This document shows, piece after piece, positions 1-5,960 of a DNA stretch of 14,317 nucleotides; position 1 is the first letter of the stretch; each line of letters starts with the position of its first letter. This DNA is from Paludibacter sp. (GTDB taxonomy: Bacteria > Bacteroidota > Bacteroidia > Bacteroidales > Paludibacteraceae). The position numbers were made by a program, and so were the translations under genes. The notes under the pieces were generated by a model, which saw only the letters and a program-made list of their open reading frames with translations, did no database searches and had not been told where the DNA came from. Location: positions 1-14,317 of the forward strand of contig JANJXE010000080.1 in the NCBI GenBank assembly GCA_024709185.1, written 5' to 3'.

Positions 1-2
1 CG

Positions 3-34
3 CAAAGATAGATATTTTTTTCTCATAGTACAAA
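3..34 (-). promoter_or_regulatory. Bacteroidota-type promoter firing left out of the window
   Basis: On the minus strand a TTTG (plus-strand CAAA at 31-34) is followed after 20 bp by TATCTTTG (plus-strand 3-10). This matches the -33 TTTG / -7 TAnnTTTG consensus of the primary sigma factor of Bacteroidota exactly. It would start a transcript just beyond base 1, so a gene on the minus strand probably lies left of the window. Motif match is seen; activity is inferred. Confidence 0.6.
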
Positions 35-343
35 ATTTTTCGGAGATTACGTTTGATAATTCCGGATCTTCAGTCAATTTGTTTGTTAAGGATTGGATTT
101 ATCAACGGTAAAAATAACACAATATTTCCTCTTTATCATAAAAGGTTACCATCGTCTTGGAATTTTATAAATAATGTGCCACCATTCCTTTATAAATGAA
201 GGAGTACTGAAAATTTGTGTACCCCATAAGTAATTGTAACTGTTCATCTGTATAATTGTTTCATTCAAAGGGTTAATTGCAAAGTTTGCCGGATAATCAG
301 AATAACCTTAATACAGATTCTCTTGAGAATACACATAATTAAT
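35..343. other. AT-rich stretch with no recognisable gene
   Basis: This stretch holds no gene I can support. On the minus strand there is a start-less open frame at 146-307 (53 codons, containing SYNYLWGTQIFSTPSF), in which the only internal ATG (247) would leave 33 residues. It lies in the same frame as the small protein gene ending at 344 but is separated from it by two stop codons. It may be the eroded tail of another small gene of the Rhs cassette; no family was recognised. Confidence 0.4.
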
Positions 344-691
344 CTATTTCAATCGAATGTTTATACACCTATTTTTTTGGGGATTTTTGGGATAATATAT
401 AACTTGCACCTCATCACCAATAGCAAGACTATCATATCTAAAACTAATCTCACCGGTATAATATCTATCACCAATAGGAAACATGTAAATTGCCATTGGA
501 TATTGTTTTGGGATTTGCCAAATACCAATTACTGTTGCTTTTACTTCTACACCAAATTTCTCAAGAGTACGTTTTTTTTCATTTCGAGTTGTGACATTAA
601 TTATCACCAAAATCAAAATGGAAATAATACCTACATACAAGATAAATCTATTTATCTTGTTTTCAAATATATTTTTCCTTAGAGTTGTCAT
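344..691 (-). CDS. Small single-TM protein, DUF3592-like, downstream of Rhs
   Basis: This encodes a 115-residue protein of unknown function. A lysine/arginine-rich N-terminus is followed by one hydrophobic segment at about residues 16-34, then a soluble domain of some 75 residues. That domain carries the spacing G..YYTGEI, IGDEVQVIYYPKNPQKN, which resembles small beta-rich DUF3592-type domains; this is pattern similarity only. Its ATG overlaps the stop codon of the gene at 691-1065 by one base (TAATG), so the two are probably translationally coupled, and their C-terminal halves look alike, suggesting tandem duplication. Position behind an Rhs toxin locus makes an orphan immunity role conceivable, but nothing in the sequence proves it. 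The sequence is AT-rich, unlike the Rhs core. Confidence 0.6.
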   Translation of the reverse strand: MTTLRKNIFENKINRFILYVGIISILILVIINVTTRNEKKRTLEKFGVEVKATVIGIWQIPKQYPMAIYMFPIGDRYYTGEISFRYDSLAIGDEVQVIYYPKNPQKNRCINIRLK

Positions 692-1065
692 TAATTTCTA
701 TAAAGTTCATAAGTAAATCCACCATAAGTTTTATAAACATAATTGATTCTCAGGCCATTGAATACCACTATACTATCAGTTATAATTATATTCTTTTCCG
801 GATCATCGCTTGAATATCTCACCAATATGGGAAAACCCTTGGGTATTTTCTTTGCAGGGTTCATCACTAAACTAGTCTTGTACTCAATGCCGTCAACTTC
901 ATAACAATACACAACTCTCATACCTGATTTCTCAATCATAAAAGTATCAACAACAGCCTCAGTCGCAATATTATATTTATTTAGATCAATATGCCCAGTG
1001 CAACTTTCCATTATCAAACAATACAATACAAGTTCCATTAATTTAAAAACGTTTTTTATAAACAT
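691..1065 (-). CDS. Small putative membrane-anchored protein, paralogue of its downstream neighbour
   Basis: This encodes a 124-residue hypothetical protein if it starts at the ATG at 1065 (MFIKNVFKLMELVL). An upstream ATG at 1101 would give 136 residues, and a later one at 1038 would also be possible. I prefer 1065 because translation then begins with a lysine-containing hydrophobic segment that could be a signal or anchor; the cysteine in MESC is a poor lipobox. The soluble part contains YCYEVDGIEYKTSL and [16 protein letters not shown], which aligns with YYTGEI...VIYYPKNPQKN of the next gene. Its stop codon overlaps the next start by one base. Function is unknown; a cassette-associated, possibly immunity-type protein is the best guess from position. 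Confidence 0.55.
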   Translation of the reverse strand: MFIKNVFKLMELVLYCLIMESCTGHIDLNKYNIATEAVVDTFMIEKSGMRVVYCYEVDGIEYKTSLVMNPAKKIPKGFPILVRYSSDDPEKNIIITDSIVVFNGLRINYVYKTYGGFTYELYRN

Positions 1066-1219
1066 ATCTTTTTGTATTAATAGATAAAACATCTGAGTCA
1101 ATTACATTATTAACTTTTGTAGATTTACTTGATTTTTTAATTCTCAATGGGGTCTCTTGATTTCCATTATCGGAAGGTAATTCCTCTACATTATACTGGG
1201 GTAACAGGTTGATTATTAA
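1043..1219 (-). pseudogene. Start-less 58-codon frame, possible remnant of a displaced Rhs tip
   Basis: An open frame of 58 codons without any methionine lies between the Rhs relic and the small gene at 691-1065, whose 5' end it overlaps out of frame. It reads as a hydrophilic, lysine- and serine-rich peptide (for example LRIKKSSKSTKVNN) ending YVYKKRF. In Rhs loci the material between a displaced core fragment and its immunity gene is usually the leftover toxin tip, so I interpret it that way. The peptide matches no toxin family I recognise and the frame may simply be chance. Confidence 0.25.
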
Positions 1220-1241
1220 TTATTATTTGATATAAATATTA

Positions 1242-1475
1242 TTAAATTTTCCAATTTCCTGCTTCTTTTACATAAACAGATGCTGCGGAATAGGCATCAC
1301 CTCCCAGATAGAGCCGTTCTGTACCTGCTTCGCTATCCAATTCGTATTGCCCGCCAATGTAGTAACGGGTGAGTTGGGTAGCGCCGTTGTGGGAGAGATG
1401 CATTTTTACTCGGTTACCGGCATCGTTGTATGAAAAGAAGGTCGTGTAGCCGTTTTCACTTTTTCTCTCATCTTG
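1242..1475 (-). pseudogene. Displaced Rhs core relic (second Rhs variant)
   Basis: Read on the minus strand from 1475, 77 codons encode Rhs/YD-repeat sequence including ENGYTTFFSYNDAGNRVKM, RYYIGGQYE, GTERLYLGGDAYS and VYVKEAGNWKI, then TAA. These are typical of the Bacteroidetes Rhs core just before the DYLGSITH-type segment, which is missing. No start codon lies at the head of the frame: the codon before it is the stop of the lipoprotein gene at 1476-1985, in the same frame. The relic differs from the corresponding part of the main Rhs gene in this window, so it comes from another Rhs variant and is not a duplication of it. It looks like the old 3' end left behind when a new tip/immunity cassette was inserted. 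Confidence 0.8.
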
Positions 1476-1985
1476 TTATTTTATAAATACGTTTGTACTA
1501 TCAGGTTTCGGATTGAATTGTTTGAAATGAAGTGTGTCGTTATAAGAATCTATATTTCCATTTGAAAATTTTGTCTCTTTAAATAGAATGGTTGTGTCGT
1601 TTAATATTAAGTATTTGGAGAAAGTTTCAGTATAATGATATGTTCCGGAAAGAAGGGCGAGCCCATTTGTTAATATAGTATCAGCATTTAATAAGTACAA
1701 ACCCCATTGTGACTTTGATTTGCCAACTACATCCCCAGTTATTATTTTATTTTCAAAAGACTCAAGACTTTCTAACCGTCCTGAAAAAAAGACAGTTCCA
1801 TTCTGATAGAATATATTAACTCCAGTGCCTTCAGATTTGATGTCATGAAAATAGTAGCCATCAAGTCTAATTTTGTTACTTGTATTTGGAGTCTTTTCGA
1901 ATGAGAGTTCCTCATCATCTTTAAACAGATTTTTACAACTAATCAGCACAAAAATCAATATGAATGGAATAAAAATATGTTTCAT
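1476..1985 (-). CDS. Lipoprotein, candidate immunity protein for the Rhs tip
   Basis: This encodes a 169-residue lipoprotein. The ATG at 1985 is chosen over an upstream in-frame ATG (2027) because it opens a textbook lipoprotein signal: MKHIF, a hydrophobic run, and the lipobox LISC with the modified cysteine at residue 17. The longer form would overlap the Rhs tip and spoil the signal. The mature part is rich in aspartate, serine and aromatic residues (DGYYFHD, WGLYLL, ILNDTTILF) and ends FNPKPDSTNVFIK, a tail I associate with lipoproteins found next to Bacteroidetes Rhs genes. It begins 17 nt downstream of the Rhs stop on the same strand. From position I infer that it protects the cell against the tip toxin; a general cell-envelope role is the alternative. 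Confidence 0.75.
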   Translation of the reverse strand: MKHIFIPFILIFVLISCKNLFKDDEELSFEKTPNTSNKIRLDGYYFHDIKSEGTGVNIFYQNGTVFFSGRLESLESFENKIITGDVVGKSKSQWGLYLLNADTILTNGLALLSGTYHYTETFSKYLILNDTTILFKETKFSNGNIDSYNDTLHFKQFNPKPDSTNVFIK

Positions 1986-2002
1986 ATTTCTTAGATTTAA
2001 TA

Positions 2003-2965
2003 TTAATAACAATATTCCCAATACCATTTTCCGGGTCTGTTTAGTTTTCTAAATCTTGGTGTCGGAAACCAATGATCATGCACCCAATTTTGGGTTCTGT
2101 CACGTATGGTTTCACTGTTGTAGCCGAAACGGAAAGATCCTATTTGTATATATAAAATGCCTGCACGGTATTCATCCGGATTATAACCGTCTTTGGACTC
2201 ATAGGTTCCATAGGGACCTTCATCAGATAATCCTTTGTTTTCGTAATTTGCACCCGGATAAGACCTTCCTGTAACCGTTGTGTTTCCAATTTCAATGAAA
2301 CCATATAATCGGAGTCGAACTTCAGAACTCATGTGTTTGTCGGAAGCCTCGTGCTTAGGCAACCAAGGCAAGTTAAGTATGTTCATATCCGCATCATTCT
2401 CTGCCTGAAGGCTAAACAGTGGATTTCCTAATCTCCATAGATCACGATATTGGTCAAACTCTTCTCCAACGCGATCGTAAAATGTAGTCGAGAATGTTGC
2501 CGTAATGCCAGGAACACCAGCGCCCCATTCTGCTCCATGACTTGTTTCCCATCCGGAATACATGTTGTCGTAATCCCTCCAATAATAAGCAGCTCCAACA
2601 TGTTTTCTGTAACTTAAAGGAAGTATTTGTGGAACTCCGAAAGATGCTTCTATACCTAAAAAGTGTCGTTCATTCCCTAAACTACCTTTAACATGAACAG
2701 CTACAGGTGACAAATATTTTTGTATGTCATAACCTGTATCTGTAAAAAACAGAAGGTATATGCCTGCTGCAATTAGTAGCGGATTATTCCCATCCGGATC
2801 AACATATCTGAACGGATTGTTATTTACATAGGAATACCTATTGTAACTCAACCAATTCCCCGGTGCCTGTACAAACGGGTCGGGACTAAAGAACATCGCA
2901 GTCAGCGGGTCATACACCCGTCCGTTCATATTGATAATCCCGAACTGGTCGAGATGCTCATGCAT
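2003..2965 (-). CDS. Rhs C-terminal end with type 23-like toxin tip
   Basis: This 320-residue open part of the Rhs frame is intact and has an ATG at 2965, though that methionine lies inside the conserved core (RGYTMHEHLDQFG) and is probably not a natural start. Residues 1-59 are the core end, finishing YVDPDG, after which Rhs sequences become variable. Residues 60-320 form the tip, with SPVAVHV, GIEASFGVPQ, LSYRKHVGAAYYWRDYD, GWETSHGAEWG, LWRLGNPL and a final block DEYRAGILYIQIGSFRFGYN-SE followed by TQNWVHDHW. This layout resembles the polymorphic toxin type 23 group of Bacteroidetes Rhs proteins; the assignment is from memory of the pattern. Activity of that group is predicted rather than known to me. 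Histidines and tryptophans are conserved-looking. The lipoprotein gene follows after 17 nt. Confidence 0.6.
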   Translation of the reverse strand: MHEHLDQFGIINMNGRVYDPLTAMFFSPDPFVQAPGNWLSYNRYSYVNNNPFRYVDPDGNNPLLIAAGIYLLFFTDTGYDIQKYLSPVAVHVKGSLGNERHFLGIEASFGVPQILPLSYRKHVGAAYYWRDYDNMYSGWETSHGAEWGAGVPGITATFSTTFYDRVGEEFDQYRDLWRLGNPLFSLQAENDADMNILNLPWLPKHEASDKHMSSEVRLRLYGFIEIGNTTVTGRSYPGANYENKGLSDEGPYGTYESKDGYNPDEYRAGILYIQIGSFRFGYNSETIRDRTQNWVHDHWFPTPRFRKLNRPGKWYWEYCY

Positions 2966-4030
2966 CGTGTAGCCACGATTGACAATCCAGCCTGTGTGGG
3001 TATCATCCTGTGTCCAATTAGCAGGGTTACGTCGTTTGCCCCACGGGTCATAAGCGTAGCGTTCTACAACTGTTCCCGAGTCGCTGGCAAGGGCAATCAG
3101 TTTTCCCTGATAGTCGGAATAACCATAATACAGTGTCTCTACACCGTTGGTAGTGATGAGTATAGCACCGCCGCTAAGGTAGTTGATTTTCCTGGAATTT
3201 CCAAGATTATCGGTTTCTTCTTCGTAATCGCCGAAGTAATATTTTGTTTTTTGTGTTACTCCGTTAAGTTTGTACTCCGATTTGCGGCGTTGGTCATCGA
3301 TGCCGTAAGTCAGGATGTAGTAGTTGTTGCCTTCGGTAAGGGTTTTGATTTTCTTGAAGTCAGTGTAGGTGACCCTTAAACTGTCTGTGGGAAAATTTGA
3401 GGGAACACCACTGATTCCGGTTTAGGCATGTGGTTTCCCGTTATCGCCATAAAGCATGGTAAGGTTATCCAGATCGCTTTTAGAAGTGATGGTGCCGGTA
3501 TTGGGATTATAAACCATGCTGTTTTGTTTTACCAATACATTATTCTGAAAGATATCCCAGTTGGTTAACCTGTTCATGCCATCGTATACGAGCTCCTCTT
3601 TTTGTCCCATTATACTGTCAACGCGATAGTTCAGATTGCCATTGTTGCCAAAGTCGTAGTTGAGGTTAACAATTCCCGAAGCTTTGATGCCGGTTGGCAA
3701 ACCTTTGCTGTCGAAACCAAATTTGGTGGTTTTGCCTCCCCGTTGCACTTCGGTTATTTGTCCTCTGGCATTTTCGCTGTTTGCTTTCCAAATTTGGCGA
3801 CCGTATTTATCCTTTACTTCACGAAGGAATCCATAATCGTTGTCGTACTGGTTGACTGTATAATATCCCGATGGATAGGTTTCTTTCTTTATTCTGCCCA
3901 GGGCATCGTAGGTGGTTTTCCGTTCAAATGCTCTGTTGCCGGTTTCCTCCCGCAATGTGGTCACCCGATCGAAATCATCGTAACTGAAGATTTGCTTGTG
4001 CTGTCCGGTGATTTCGATGCTGCTGACCGC
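2003..4030 (-). pseudogene. 5'-truncated Rhs-repeat protein with one in-frame stop
   Basis: A single minus-strand frame runs from 4030 to the stop at 2003, interrupted only by TAA at 3422-3424. Read through, it gives 674 residues of Rhs core and tip. Before the stop come YD-type repeats (FSYDDFDRVTTL, YDALGRIKKETYPSG, LVYDGMNRLTNW, MLYGDNGKPHA). After it come SNFPTDSLRVTYTDFKKIKT, YYILTYGIDDQRRKSEYKLN, INYLSGGAILITTNGVETLY, YGYSDYQGKLIAL, RYAYDPWGKRRNP and the closing motif MNGRVYDPLTAMFFSPDPFV ... YVDPDG. Full Rhs proteins are far longer, so the whole N-terminal export and shell portion is missing; the frame starts just after a TAA at 4031-4033. No good start codon exists before a GTG at 3964. 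It is probably a C-terminal cassette reservoir, not a working toxin. Confidence 0.85.
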
Positions 4031-4054
4031 TTAACAGAACAAAATTTCAACGCC

Positions 4055-4086
4055 CAAATGTAATAACATTTTTTACATTCTGCAAG
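4055..4086 (-). promoter_or_regulatory. Possible promoter ahead of the truncated Rhs frame
   Basis: On the minus strand CTTG (plus-strand 4083-4086) is followed after 20 bp by TACATTTG (plus-strand 4055-4062), a perfect -7 TAnnTTTG and a three-of-four -33. Transcription would start near 4048, just before the open Rhs frame. If real, the truncated Rhs tip and the lipoprotein could still be expressed. Chance matches are easy in this AT-rich gap, so support is modest. The rest of 4031-4143 shows no coding signal. Confidence 0.3.
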
Positions 4087-4143
4087 TAATTTTTCAATTC
4101 AATTTTGAAACCATCGCTGTAAAAACACATATACACATTTTTC

Positions 4144-4174
4144 TTCGGTAAACGGTCAGAAAAGCGTATCTTTG
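4144..4174 (+). promoter_or_regulatory. Promoter of the ABC-F gene
   Basis: TATCTTTG at 4167-4174 matches the Bacteroidota -7 element TAnnTTTG. A weaker -33 element, TTCG at 4144-4147, stands 19 bp upstream. The expected transcription start near 4181 leaves a leader of about 20 nt before the ATG at 4200. Confidence 0.6.
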
Positions 4175-4199
4175 CACGCTTAAAAAAACGTACATCTTT

Positions 4200-5816
4200 A
4201 TGCTTACAGCCGACGCGCTTACCGTAGAATTTGGTGGCCAGACTTTATTTTCCGACGTATCCTTTGTAATTAACGAAAAAGACCGCATCGCTCTGATGGG
4301 TAAAAACGGAGCGGGCAAATCCACTTTGCTGAAAATCCTCGCCGGAGTGAGAGAACCTTCGAAAGGAAAAATTTCGTACCCGAAAGGAACGGTGGTGGCC
4401 TACCTTCCTCAGCATTTGTTGCTGGAAGACAACCGCACTGTTTTTGAAGAAACGGCAACTGCCTTTTCAGCCATCAACGAGATGGAACAACGCATTGAAG
4501 CTATCAATCAGGAGTTGAGCGATCGTACCGACTACGAATCAGACAGTTACATGCAGTTGATCGAGGAAGTGTCGGCGCTGAGTGAGCAGTTTTACAGCAT
4601 TGAAGAAATCAATTACGATGCCGATATCGAAAAAACACTCATGGGACTGGGTTTTCAGCGGGAAGATTTTCAGCGCAAAACCTCCGAATTCAGTGGTGGA
4701 TGGCGCATGCGTATCGAATTGGCAAAAATTCTCCTTCGTAGGCCGGATGTCATTCTGCTCGATGAGCCTACCAATCACCTCGATATTGAATCGATTCAAT
4801 GGCTGGAAGATTTTCTGATTAACTCGGCAAAGGCTGTGGTTGTGATTTCGCACGACCGCGCCTTTGTGGACAACATAACCACCCGAACCATCGAGGTAAC
4901 TATGGGAAGGATTTACGACTACAAAGCCAACTATTCACACTACTTAGAACTGCGCAAGGACAGGCGGGCACAGCAGCAAAAGCAATTCGACGAGCAACAG
5001 AAGATGATTGCCGAAAACAAGGAGTTCATTGAACGGTTTAAAGGCACCTATTCGAAGACCCTGCAGGTGCAGTCGCGGGTTAAGATGCTTGAAAAACTGC
5101 AGATTCTGGAAGTGGATGAAGAAGACACCTCTGCCCTGCGGCTTAAATTTCCACCTTCGCCCCGTTCGGGAAACTATCCTGTGATAGCCGAAGGCGTGGG
5201 CAAGCGCTACGACGATAAAACCGTTTTTGCCAATGCCAGTTTTATGATTGAGCGTGGTGATAAGGTAGCCTTTGTAGGAAAAAACGGCGAAGGAAAATCC
5301 ACCATGGTAAAAATTATAATGAACGAGCTGGAGCATGATGGCGAACTAAAACTCGGTCATAATGTAAAAATTGGTTATTTTGCGCAAAACCAGGCTTCGT
5401 TGCTGGATGAAAATCTTACCGTTTTCCAGACCATCGACGATGTAGCCGAAGGTGATATCCGCACAAAGATCAAGGATTTGCTGGGAGCGTTTATGTTTGG
5501 CGGCGACAATTCTTTTAAGAAAGTAAAAGTACTATCGGGAGGCGAAAGAACCCGGTTGGCCATGATTAAACTGCTGCTGGAACCTGTGAATTTACTGATA
5601 CTCGATGAGCCCACGAATCACTTAGACATGCGCACCAAGGACATCCTGAAACAAGCCTTGAAGGATTTCGACGGTACGTTAATCGTTGTATCGCACGACC
5701 GTGATTTCCTGGATGGATTGATTACGCGGGTGTATGAATTTGGCGGAGGCAAAGTGATACCGCATTTGGAAGATATTTACGGGTACCTTGAAAAGAAGAA
5801 AAATAGCTTTTTTTAA
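4200..5816 (+). CDS. ABC-F family ATPase (ribosome-associated type)
   Basis: This encodes a 538-residue soluble protein with two ABC domains and no membrane segment, the ABC-F plan. Domain 1 has Walker A GKNGAGKST (34-42), signature FSGGW (164-168) and Walker B LLDEPTNHLD (186-195), then SHDR. A charged, glutamine-rich linker follows at about 245-305 (the interdomain P-site tRNA-interacting region in this family). Domain 2 has Walker A GKNGEGKST (360-368), signature LSGGE (445-449) and ILDEPTNHLD (467-476). All catalytic residues appear intact. Family members bind the ribosomal E site and rescue or tune translation; some give antibiotic resistance, but nothing here points to that. Length and linker suggest a YdiF-like housekeeping member. 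The gene stands alone, with its own promoter, and converges on the pyrophosphatase gene. Confidence 0.93.
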   Translation: MLTADALTVEFGGQTLFSDVSFVINEKDRIALMGKNGAGKSTLLKILAGVREPSKGKISYPKGTVVAYLPQHLLLEDNRTVFEETATAFSAINEMEQRIEAINQELSDRTDYESDSYMQLIEEVSALSEQFYSIEEINYDADIEKTLMGLGFQREDFQRKTSEFSGGWRMRIELAKILLRRPDVILLDEPTNHLDIESIQWLEDFLINSAKAVVVISHDRAFVDNITTRTIEVTMGRIYDYKANYSHYLELRKDRRAQQQKQFDEQQKMIAENKEFIERFKGTYSKTLQVQSRVKMLEKLQILEVDEEDTSALRLKFPPSPRSGNYPVIAEGVGKRYDDKTVFANASFMIERGDKVAFVGKNGEGKSTMVKIIMNELEHDGELKLGHNVKIGYFAQNQASLLDENLTVFQTIDDVAEGDIRTKIKDLLGAFMFGGDNSFKKVKVLSGGERTRLAMIKLLLEPVNLLILDEPTNHLDMRTKDILKQALKDFDGTLIVVSHDRDFLDGLITRVYEFGGGKVIPHLEDIYGYLEKKKNSFF

Positions 5817-5821
5817 TGATA

Positions 5822-5847
5822 AATGATTAATGGTTAATGATTAATGG
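5822..5847 (+). repeat. 12-bp tandem direct repeat
   Basis: AATGATTAATGG occurs at 5822-5833 and again at 5836-5847, two bases apart, with a third copy inverted at 5931-5942. The repeat begins six bases after the ABC-F stop codon. The second copy forms the outer part of the hairpin described for 5836-5942; the first copy could pair with the same arm and would extend to a 15-bp match (5819-5833 with 5931-5945). Confidence 0.8.
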
Positions 5848-5942
5848 GTGGGGTTAGGTGAAGATTTACATTTAACTAATTTAGTACTGTTGCCAGTTTC
5901 TTTAACTGTAAATCAACTTCAAATTCCCACCCATTAATCATT
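5836..5942. terminator. Long inverted repeat between convergent genes, probable bidirectional terminator
   Basis: AATGATTAATGGGTGGG (5836-5852) is perfectly complementary to CCCACCCATTAATCATT (5926-5942). Inside the loop a shorter imperfect pairing, GAAGATTTACA (5860-5870) with TGTAAATCAACTTC (5907-5920), could extend the fold. The element fills the 144-bp gap between the ends of the ABC-F and pyrophosphatase genes. The G/C core of the stem flanked by AT-rich sequence suits a bidirectional terminator, but the loop is longer than usual, so it could instead be a small mobile repeat. Structure is seen; function is inferred. Confidence 0.55.
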
Positions 5943-5960
5943 TATTATAATTAAACATTA

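Noticed and set aside
300..346. Similarity of the sequence just past the 344-691 gene (INYVYSQ) to the C-terminus of the 691-1065 protein (INYVYKT)
   Set aside because: Only about 13 of 15 bases match in AT-rich sequence; too short to claim a duplicated tail.
323..682. 119-codon plus-strand open frame
   Set aside because: It overlaps the minus-strand small protein almost fully and reads as low-complexity sequence rich in I, N, F and Y; the minus-strand protein has a sensible membrane segment and a coupled neighbour.
2954..3379. 141-codon plus-strand open frame
   Set aside because: It is the shadow of the minus-strand Rhs core, whose translation across the same bases is continuous and clearly Rhs-like.
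3422..3424. Programmed readthrough or selenocysteine at the Rhs internal stop
   Set aside because: The codon is TAA, not TGA, and no recoding structure is evident; a nonsense mutation is simpler.
3602..4063. 153-codon plus-strand open frame
   Set aside because: It lies opposite Rhs YD-repeat sequence and its translation has no recognisable domain; a shadow frame.
5817..5960. CRISPR-like repeat array
   Set aside because: Only two tandem 12-bp copies with a 2-bp gap and one inverted copy; no spacer pattern and no cas genes.
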